Shown here: piece after piece, positions 1 to 4,436 of the stretch | Numbering within the stretch: position 1 is the first letter of the stretch | How the letters are laid out: each line of letters opens with the position of its first letter | From: Conexibacter sp. | GTDB taxonomy: Bacteria > Actinomycetota > Thermoleophilia > Solirubrobacterales > Solirubrobacteraceae | NCBI GenBank assembly: GCA_025964295.1 | Contig: JAOPZD010000184.1 | Span: forward strand, 1-5,705 | Direction: 5' to 3' | Length of the DNA: 5,705 nt | The notes under the pieces: generated by a model | Databases searched by the model: none | What the model saw: the letters and a program-made list of their open reading frames with translations, nothing else | What the model was told of the DNA's origin: nothing | Translations under genes and position numbers: made by a program

Positions 1-231
1 GTCGATCGCCAGGTAGAAGCAGCAGTTCATCAGCGCCAGGCAGCCGCCCCAGGCGGCGAGCAGGCCGCTCGGCCGCACGGTGCGCCACGGGCGCCGCCAG
101 GCGGCGAAGACCAGCGCGGCCACCGCGATGCGCAGCCACGCGACGCCGAGGACGTCGACGCGGGCGAAGAGCAGGACCGCGAACGCGGGACCGAGGTAGT
201 GGAAGACGGCGGAGACGCCGAAGAAGCGCAT
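1..231 (-). CDS. EamA/DMT-family transporter, RhtA-like (5' part only)
   Basis: This is the N-terminal 77 residues of a membrane permease whose remainder lies left of the window. What is seen: from ATG at 231 the product begins MRFFGVSAVF, runs through a hydrophobic helix (about residues 4-22), then a second one containing VAWLRIAVAALVF (30-43), a basic loop with WRRPWR (45-50), and a third helix ending in LALMNCCFYLAID (65-77). This order closely follows the start of RhtA-type EamA transporters (PF00892), which have 10 membrane segments and export threonine/homoserine or related small metabolites. The exact substrate here cannot be told. An in-frame ATG at 300 would add a 23-residue polar extension, but that stretch uses third-position A/T much more often than the rest and would leave no intergenic promoter space, so 231 is preferred. 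It is divergent from an Lrp-type regulator, a likely controller of it. Confidence 0.8.
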   Translation of the reverse strand, partial: MRFFGVSAVFHYLGPAFAVLLFARVDVLGVAWLRIAVAALVFAAWRRPWRTVRPSGLLAAWGGCLALMNCCFYLAID

Positions 232-298
232 CGTGCCCGGAGACGATGCCGTGGCGCCGGGCTGGCCGGAAGGGTCGATCGACGGTACCTTGGCTCCC
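232..298. promoter_or_regulatory. Divergent intergenic region between EamA transporter and Lrp gene
   Basis: This is 67 bp between the preferred start codons. On the plus strand TACCTT at 286-291 fits a TANNNT -10 box, 7 nt before the Lrp ATG. No good -35 hexamer is visible at the usual distance. No clear -10 element is seen for the transporter from ATG 231; if the alternative ATG at 300 were used, a weak TTGGAT would sit 7 nt before it, inside the Lrp reading frame. An Lrp-type operator would be expected here, but I see no convincing inverted repeat. Confidence 0.4.
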
Positions 299-784
299 AT
301 GGTTGCGATCCAAAGGCCAGGAGCTCCCTCCACCGTCGTTGACCTCGACGAGACGGATCGGCGCCTGTTGATCGAGCTGCAGGCCGACGCGCGGCTGACG
401 CTCGCCGAGCTGGGCCGCCGCGTCGGCCTCTCCCCGCCGGCGGTCGGCGAGCGCGTGCGGCGGCTGACCGACGAGGGCGTCATCCGCGGCTTCCGCACCG
501 ACGTCGATCCGCGCGCGCTGGGCTACGCGCTGAGCGCGATCGTCCGGATCCGGCCCGCGCCGCGCCAGCTGGCCAAGGTCGCCGACCTGGCCCGCGCGAC
601 GCCCGAGGTCGTCGAGTGCCACCGCATCACGGGTGAGGACTGCTTCTTCCTGAAGGCCCACGTCCGGGACGTCGAGCACCTCGAGGACGTCATCGACCGC
701 TTCACGGTCTTCGGCCAGACGACGACGTCGGTGATGCAGACCTCGCCGGTGCCGCTGCGCGGCGTGGCGATCACGGTGGTCTAG
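299..784 (+). CDS. Lrp/AsnC-family transcriptional regulator
   Basis: A 161-residue DNA-binding regulator of the feast/famine (Lrp/AsnC) family; full length for the family. Domains seen: an N-terminal winged helix-turn-helix (about residues 16-63), starting LDETDRRLLIELQADARL, with recognition-helix region SPPAVGERVRRL and the family's GVIRGF turn; then a ligand-binding RAM domain (about 75-155) with the HRITGEDCFFLKAHV segment that corresponds to the conserved G-D-x-(aromatic) strand region. Family knowledge: such proteins form dimers/octamers and sense amino acids. The divergent EamA-type exporter makes local control of amino-acid export a sensible inference, as in other Lrp-exporter pairs. 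Start choice: ATG at 299 is preferred over an in-frame GTG at 233, because residues before it are unlike the family and have weaker GC3 bias. No Shine-Dalgarno precedes 299, and a TANNNT box (286-291) lies 7 nt upstream, so the mRNA may be leaderless. The stop codon sits inside a palindrome (778-795). Confidence 0.9.
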   Translation: MVAIQRPGAPSTVVDLDETDRRLLIELQADARLTLAELGRRVGLSPPAVGERVRRLTDEGVIRGFRTDVDPRALGYALSAIVRIRPAPRQLAKVADLARATPEVVECHRITGEDCFFLKAHVRDVEHLEDVIDRFTVFGQTTTSVMQTSPVPLRGVAITVV

Positions 785-795
785 ATCTCTAGACC
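778..795. repeat. Perfect inverted repeat across the Lrp stop codon
   Basis: GGTCTAGA (778-785) and TCTAGACC (788-795) are exact reverse complements separated by TC. As RNA this gives a 7-bp stem with an ATCT loop. The TAG stop (782-784) is within the left arm. No T-run follows, so it is a poor intrinsic terminator; it could be a weak terminator, a 3'-end stabiliser or a protein-binding palindrome. A related core, GTCTAGAC, occurs at 3422-3429 in the desaturase/methyltransferase promoter region. Confidence 0.55.
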
Positions 796-927
796 GGGAG
801 GACGGCGGAGAGTGCGTCTGGCGTTGGCGGCGTCCGGTGCGGAGCGTCGATGGTGGTGCGCGGCGTGGTCTGTCGGCAATGACGGCGAGAGCCTTTGAGG
901 CGACGCCCCCGCCTGCGGTGTGGCTCG

Positions 928-941
928 GCCGCCTTGGCGGC
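928..941. repeat. Short GC-rich hairpin in the gap
   Basis: GCCGCC (928-933) and GGCGGC (936-941) pair around TT (realistically a 5-bp stem with a CTTG loop). An outer 6-bp pairing of CCCGCC (908-913) with GGCGGG (946-951) could enclose it. In DNA this GC-rich, short inverted repeats arise by chance often, so its meaning is uncertain. It could be part of a structured RNA or of the neighbouring repeat. Confidence 0.3.
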
Positions 942-954
942 GCGGGGCGGGTGG

Positions 955-971
955 TTCGGGGCCGAAGCGCC
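955..971. repeat. Left flanking repeat TTCGGGSCCGAAKCGCC
   Basis: TTCGGGGCCGAAGCGCC matches the sequence at 1066-1082 at 15 of 17 positions, in direct orientation, on the other side of the palindrome pair. Its first 12 nt are nearly palindromic. It may be the boundary of a repeat unit. Confidence 0.45.
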
Positions 972-974
972 ACT

Positions 975-1017
975 CGATCGCACCTAACCCGCGCATATCG
1001 CGGGTTCGGTGCGATCG
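975..1017. repeat. Long palindrome, copy 1 of a 43-nt covarying pair
   Basis: Left arm 975-993 and right arm 999-1017 pair at 18 of 19 positions (only T985 opposes C1007) around the 5-nt loop CATAT (994-998). The flanking T974/A1018 would add one more pair. It overlaps copy 2 by the two bases CG at 1016-1017. There is no T-run on either side, so a standard rho-independent terminator is not supported. Confidence 0.75.
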
Positions 1018-1058
1018 ATGGCATCTGACCCGTCATATGCGCGGGTCAGATGCCATCG
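1016..1058. repeat. Long palindrome, copy 2 of a 43-nt covarying pair
   Basis: Arms 1016-1032 and 1042-1058 are perfect reverse complements (17 bp; T1015/A1059 adds one) around TCATATGCG (1033-1041). It has the same length as copy 1 and 29 of 43 identical positions without gaps. Three stem positions differ from copy 1 by paired changes that keep Watson-Crick pairing, and the one mismatch of copy 1 is a T-A pair here. The differences not in stem pairs lie in the loop region. Confidence 0.75.
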
Positions 1059-1065
1059 AGATCTC

Positions 1066-1082
1066 TTCGGGCCCGAATCGCC
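1066..1082. repeat. Right flanking repeat TTCGGGSCCGAAKCGCC
   Basis: TTCGGGCCCGAATCGCC; its first 12 nt form a perfect palindrome. It matches 955-971 at 15 of 17 positions. The two copies start 111 bp apart and bracket the palindrome pair. Confidence 0.45.
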
Positions 1083-1154
1083 CCGGCGCGGGACGCCACC
1101 GACACTCCGGATGCACCTCCCTCACGCCAGGAACAACGTCCTCAGGAACGACAT

Positions 1155-2192
1155 CTAAATCTCGCGCGCGATCAGCCGGCGGACGGCCAGCGGCGCGAGC
1201 AGCACCATGACGACGACGCGCAGCCCCTGGACCGCGACGATGAACGTGGTGTTGGCCCCGGCGCCGACCGCGGCGGCGAGGACGGCGTAGAGGCCGCCGG
1301 GCGTCGTGGCGAGGTAGGCGTCCAGCAGCGAGACCGACGTAGTCGCGTCGAGGATGATCGCCAGGCCGAAGCACGCGACGAGCAGGACCGCGACGCTGAC
1401 CAGCACCGGGGTCAGCAGGCGGCCGGTCTGGCGCACGGTCTCGACCGTGAAGCGCAGGCCGACCTGCAGGCCGATGACCGCGAACGCGGCGTCCTGGATC
1501 AGCGACGGCACCACGAACCAGCCCGCGGGCGCGGTCAGCGTCACCGCGCCGGCGAGGATCATCGGGCCCAGCAGCGTGCCCGCGGGCAGGCGGACGAGGC
1601 GGCCCAGCCCGGTGCCCGCGATCGCCAGGCCGATCGTCACGAGCCAGTCGCGCGCGTCGCCGATCACCGGGACGCCCGCCGTCGCGGCGGTCCCGCCGCC
1701 GTGGCCGGGGAACGCGACCGCGACGAGGATCGGCGTGAGCAGGACGACGACGAGCACGCGCACGTACTGCATGAACGCCACGAGGCGGTCGTCGCCGCCG
1801 AGCTCGCGCGCCATCGTCACGATGCCCGACGCCCCGCCGGCGACCATGCCCAGCGCGGCGGTTGCGCGGTCGACCTCGGTCACCCGCGCGGTGACGATCC
1901 CGGCGCCGAGCGAGACCGCCAGCGTCGCGGCGCTCACGAGCGTCACCGGCAGCCAGTCGTCGCCCAGCGCGCGCAGCGACGAGGACTGCAGGTAGGCGCC
2001 GAGCGCGACGCCGACCGCGGCCTGCGCGGCGCCGAAGAGCGGGTCGGGGATCGCGAGCGAGCCCGGGCGCGCGAGCGCCACGACGAGCCCGAGCAGCAGC
2101 GCCCCGAACAGGAACGGCGAGGGGAGCGAGAGCGCGTCGAGCGCGAGGCCGGCGGCGACCGTCGCCGCCGCCAGCCCCGCCCAACGCGCCAT
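1155..2192 (-). CDS. AbrB-family (PF05145) integral membrane protein
   Basis: A 345-residue, very hydrophobic protein matching the membrane AbrB/YbgN family, usually labelled 'AbrB family transcriptional regulator' or 'putative ammonia monooxygenase'; neither label is well founded, and it is unrelated to the Bacillus DNA-binding AbrB. What is seen: an internal duplication, each half with a LP-x(3)-L-G helix start (LPSPFLFGALLLG near 23; LPAGTLLGPMILAG near 202), an amphipathic VGVALGAYLQ / VIGLQVGLRF stretch (60-69; 239-248), and a glycine-rich turn followed by a conserved helix (MVAGGASGIVTMARELG then MQYVRVLVVVLLTPIL; TTPGGLYAVLAAAVGAG then VQGLRVVVMVLLAPL). The length is typical. Its ATG shares a base with the TGA of the upstream methyltransferase (TGATG), so the two are almost certainly one operon with coupled translation. 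A transport-like role is possible; the substrate is unknown. It could act on an envelope-related compound given its partner, but this is inference. Confidence 0.85.
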   Translation of the reverse strand: MARWAGLAAATVAAGLALDALSLPSPFLFGALLLGLVVALARPGSLAIPDPLFGAAQAAVGVALGAYLQSSSLRALGDDWLPVTLVSAATLAVSLGAGIVTARVTEVDRATAALGMVAGGASGIVTMARELGGDDRLVAFMQYVRVLVVVLLTPILVAVAFPGHGGGTAATAGVPVIGDARDWLVTIGLAIAGTGLGRLVRLPAGTLLGPMILAGAVTLTAPAGWFVVPSLIQDAAFAVIGLQVGLRFTVETVRQTGRLLTPVLVSVAVLLVACFGLAIILDATTSVSLLDAYLATTPGGLYAVLAAAVGAGANTTFIVAVQGLRVVVMVLLAPLAVRRLIAREI

Positions 2193-3400
2193 CAGCTCCG
2201 GGTCGCGAGGACCTGGAAGACGGACAGGAACCCCGTCTCGAACCCGCGCCGCGCCGCGCGCAGGTAGAGGCGCCAGACGCGCACGCGCTCCTCGCCGCCG
2301 AGCCGGATCGCCTCGTCGAGGTTGGAGTCGAACTTGTCCGACCAGTGCTTGAGCGTCTCGGCGTAGTCCATGCGGAAGCCCTCGACGTGCGTGACCTCCA
2401 GGCCGGCGCCCTCCATCGCGAACGCGATCCGCGACAGGTGCAGCGGCGCGGCGTCGGGGAAGACGAAGCGCTCCGATAACGGCCCCGCCTCGGGGTCGGT
2501 GTGGCGCAGGCGCGCGATGCCGTGGTTGAGCAGGCGGCCGCCGGGCTTGAGGAACTGCTGCAGCGCGTGGGCGTAGTTGTCGATGTTGCCCGAGCCGACG
2601 TGCTCGACCATGCCGATCGAGGAGATCGCGTCAAACGGCGCGGCGTGCAGCTCGCGCCAGTCCATCACCTTGATCTCGACGCGGTCGGCGACGCCGGCCT
2701 CCTCGGCGCGCGCGCGGGCCTTCTGGGCCTGCGGCTCGCTGAGCGTGATGCCGGTGACGTGGACGCCGTGCTCGACGGCGGCGTGGACGGCGAAGGCGCC
2801 CCAGCCGCAGCCGACGTCCAGGACGCGCTCGCCCTCCTTGAGGCCGAGCTTGGTGCAGATCAGCTCGCGCTTCGTCCACTGCGCTTCTTCAAGAGACTGG
2901 GCACCCCTCGAGAAGATCGCGCAGGAGTACGTCATCGAGTCGTCGAGGAACAGCGCGAAGTACTCGTTGGAGACGTCGTAGTGGTGGCGGACCGCGGCCT
3001 TGTCGCGCAGGATGCTGTGGCGGCGCCCGCGGGGGCGCAGCTCGGCGGCCGGCGGCTTGGGCGGCGCGATCAGCCCGGTCGAGCGGACCGCGGCGGCGGC
3101 CAGGCGCGCCTTCTGCCGGGCGTCCAGCGGCGGCGGCTGCCAGGCGTCGAGCAACTCGAGCGTGGCGTCGAGGTCATCGACGTCCAGCGCGCCGGAGACG
3201 TAGGCGCGGCCGATGCCGAGCTGTCCCGGCGCGCGCAGCGCATGGGCCAGCGCGACGGGCGACTTGATCCGGAAGGTGGTCTGGGAAGCGCCGTTGGTGG
3301 GCGGGAGCGTGCTGCCATCCCAGAACGCCACCTCGAAGGGGCGGTCGGGGATCGCACGCTGCAGCTCCTCGCGGAGCGGAGCGGGACGGGAAAAGGCCAT
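2192..3400 (-). CDS. cfa: Cyclopropane-fatty-acyl-phospholipid synthase family methyltransferase
   Basis: A 402-residue S-adenosylmethionine-dependent enzyme of the CFA synthase family (EC 2.1.1.79-like), which adds a methylene bridge across the cis double bond of phospholipid acyl chains at the membrane surface. Seen: an N-terminal lipid-binding-type domain (about 20-87, including FEVAFWDGSTLPP and GIGRAYVSGALDVDD), a linker, then the catalytic domain from about 137. The SAM-binding loop is VLDVGCGWGAF (193-203). Residues equivalent to the E. coli Cfa active site are present: Cys160 in TYSCAIF, Glu266 in GMVEHVG, His293 in LLNHGIA and Tyr346 in MDYAETL. Length is close to E. coli Cfa (382). 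Start: ATG at 3400 is the first residue of the homologous part; the frame stays open far upstream only as antisense to the desaturase. No Shine-Dalgarno; a TAAGTT box lies 7 nt upstream. Related members make 10-methyl chains (BfaB/TmsB), but the FAD-dependent reductase partner (BfaA/TmsA) is not in the window. Confidence 0.92.
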   Translation of the reverse strand: MAFSRPAPLREELQRAIPDRPFEVAFWDGSTLPPTNGASQTTFRIKSPVALAHALRAPGQLGIGRAYVSGALDVDDLDATLELLDAWQPPPLDARQKARLAAAAVRSTGLIAPPKPPAAELRPRGRRHSILRDKAAVRHHYDVSNEYFALFLDDSMTYSCAIFSRGAQSLEEAQWTKRELICTKLGLKEGERVLDVGCGWGAFAVHAAVEHGVHVTGITLSEPQAQKARARAEEAGVADRVEIKVMDWRELHAAPFDAISSIGMVEHVGSGNIDNYAHALQQFLKPGGRLLNHGIARLRHTDPEAGPLSERFVFPDAAPLHLSRIAFAMEGAGLEVTHVEGFRMDYAETLKHWSDKFDSNLDEAIRLGGEERVRVWRLYLRAARRGFETGFLSVFQVLATRS

Positions 3401-3436
3401 GCACCGCAACTTAGCCAAGCTGTCTAGACTCGCCCG
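3401..3436. promoter_or_regulatory. 36-bp divergent promoter region, methyltransferase/desaturase
   Basis: Only 36 bp separate the two start codons. On the minus strand TAAGTT (plus-strand 3408-3413) lies 7 nt before ATG 3400. On the plus strand TAGACT (3425-3430) lies 6 nt before ATG 3437. Both fit the TANNNT -10 pattern and the spacing expected if transcription begins at the A of each start codon. With these assignments each -35 region would lie between the other gene's -10 box and its start. GTCTAGAC at 3422-3429 is a perfect palindrome overlapping the plus-strand -10 and could be an operator. No recognisable -35 hexamer or Shine-Dalgarno is seen for either gene. Confidence 0.5.
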
Positions 3437-4405
3437 ATGCCCGAGGCCGTCAGGGACCCCGAAGCAGCGCCCGCGATCGACCCGGCGGCGCCGGATCTCG
3501 TCCAGCCCGTCGAGCGCGAATGGCTCGATCGGCTCGCGACCGGGACGGTCACCGTGGTGCCGTTCTTCGCCCTCGCCTACGCGGCCTGGCACTCGTGGCA
3601 GGGCCTGCTGCGGTGGAGCGACGTGGTGATCTTCGTCGTCGCCTACGTCCTGACGGGGCTGGGCGTGACGGTCGGCTTCCACCGCCTGTTCACGCACCGC
3701 AGCTTCAAGACGAGCAAGCCCGTCCGGGCCGCGCTGGCGATCCTGGGCAGCGCCGCGATCGAGGGTCCGGTGACCGCCTGGGTCGCCGACCACCGCAAGC
3801 ACCACGACTTCTCCGACCAGGTCGGCGACCCGCACAGCCCGCACGTCGAGCACGGCCACGGGTTCTCCGGGGCGCTGCGCGGCCTGTTCCACGCCCACGT
3901 CGGCTGGCTGTTCATCCACACCCATCGCGGGGCCAAGGAGCGCTACGCACGCGACCTGCGGGCCGAGCCGATGATGATGACCATCGACCGGCTGTTCCTC
4001 GTCTGGGCGCTCGGCGGCCTCGCGCTCTGCTTCCTGGCCGGCTGGGCGCTGGGCGGCTCGCTGCACGCCGGGCTGACCGGGCTGCTGTGGGGCGGCGGCG
4101 TGCGGATGCTCGTCGTCCACCACGTGACCTACTCGATCAACTCGATCTGCCACTTCACCGGGCGCCGCGGCTTCGACACGCCCGACGAGTCGCGCAACGT
4201 CTGGTGGCTGGCGCCGTTCACCTTCGGCGAGTCGTGGCACAACAACCACCACGCCTTCCCGACCTCGGCGCGCCACGGGCTGAGCCGCTGGCAGTTCGAC
4301 CCCTCCGCGCTGGTCATCCGCGCCCTGGAGCGGACCGGTCTGGCGTGGGACGTCGTGCACGTGACGCCCGAGCGGCTGGCGCAGAAGGCGGCGGCGCCCG
4401 CCTGA
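3437..4405 (+). CDS. Acyl-CoA desaturase (delta-9 type, membrane di-iron)
   Basis: A 322-residue membrane-bound fatty acid desaturase (PF00487; stearoyl-CoA desaturase type) that would place a cis double bond in saturated acyl chains using O2 and an external electron donor. Seen: the three histidine boxes in order, HRLFTH (82-87), HRKHH (119-123) and HNNHH (268-272), plus the additional metal-ligand histidine of this subgroup in NSICH (235-239). Hydrophobic segments occur around 38-56, 62-80, 97-115, 184-206 and 209-227. The family hallmark GFHRLFTHRSF and the WxxPFTFGESWHNNHHAFP block are intact. The first 25 residues are proline/acid-rich and look disordered. There is no fused cytochrome b5 or ferredoxin domain, so electrons must come from another protein not in the window. 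It is divergent from the CFA-type enzyme, which uses unsaturated chains, giving a substrate-product link. Start ATG 3437 has no Shine-Dalgarno but a -10-like box 6 nt upstream. Confidence 0.93.
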   Translation: MPEAVRDPEAAPAIDPAAPDLVQPVEREWLDRLATGTVTVVPFFALAYAAWHSWQGLLRWSDVVIFVVAYVLTGLGVTVGFHRLFTHRSFKTSKPVRAALAILGSAAIEGPVTAWVADHRKHHDFSDQVGDPHSPHVEHGHGFSGALRGLFHAHVGWLFIHTHRGAKERYARDLRAEPMMMTIDRLFLVWALGGLALCFLAGWALGGSLHAGLTGLLWGGGVRMLVVHHVTYSINSICHFTGRRGFDTPDESRNVWWLAPFTFGESWHNNHHAFPTSARHGLSRWQFDPSALVIRALERTGLAWDVVHVTPERLAQKAAAPA

Positions 4406-4411
4406 GCCGCC

Positions 4412-4436
4412 CGCCCGGCCGCTAGGCGACCGGGCG
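4412..4436. terminator. Candidate bidirectional hairpin between convergent genes
   Basis: CGCCCGG (4412-4418) pairs with CCGGGCG (4430-4436) around an 11-nt loop. The stem starts 6 bp after the desaturase TGA, and the stop codon of the convergent helicase gene (4422-4424) lies in the loop. There is no T-run on either side, so it is at best a non-canonical terminator; GC richness makes chance occurrence possible. Confidence 0.35.

Larger units (their letters stand above)
785..1154. other. Non-coding gap between convergent Lrp and AbrB-family genes
   Basis: About 370 bp with no reading frame that looks like a protein. The short frames crossing it give arginine/proline-rich sequences with no family likeness and no coding-type third-position bias. 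The left part (796-954) is GC-rich with a compact hairpin at 928-941. The middle (955-1082) holds two overlapping long palindromes bracketed by 17-nt near-identical sequences. The right part (1083-1154) shows no clear structure. Because both flanking genes end here, the gap is not needed for their promoters, which makes the ordered structure more notable. Confidence 0.75.

Noticed and set aside
975..1058. CRISPR array or standard intrinsic terminator as explanation of the palindromes
   Set aside because: Only two units, overlapping with no spacer, so not CRISPR. No T-run follows on either strand, so not a canonical terminator.
785..1154. Small proteins in the lrp-abrB gap (several frames of 60-100 codons)
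   Set aside because: Composition is typical of non-coding GC-rich DNA; there is no ribosome binding site and no recognisable motif, and the frames cross the palindromes.
1050..2267. Long plus-strand open frame (405 codons) antisense to the AbrB-family gene
   Set aside because: The product is an arginine/aspartate-rich low-complexity string with no family features. It mirrors a well-supported minus-strand membrane protein and is open because of the GC-rich codon bias.
1033..2634. Long minus-strand frame (533 codons) overlapping the AbrB-family and methyltransferase genes
   Set aside because: Arginine/alanine-rich shadow in a different frame from two genes with clear family motifs; it even runs through the palindromes.
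3401..4360. Upstream in-frame extension of the methyltransferase to 722 residues
   Set aside because: The extension is antisense to the desaturase with its three histidine boxes. Homology to the CFA family begins just after ATG 3400.
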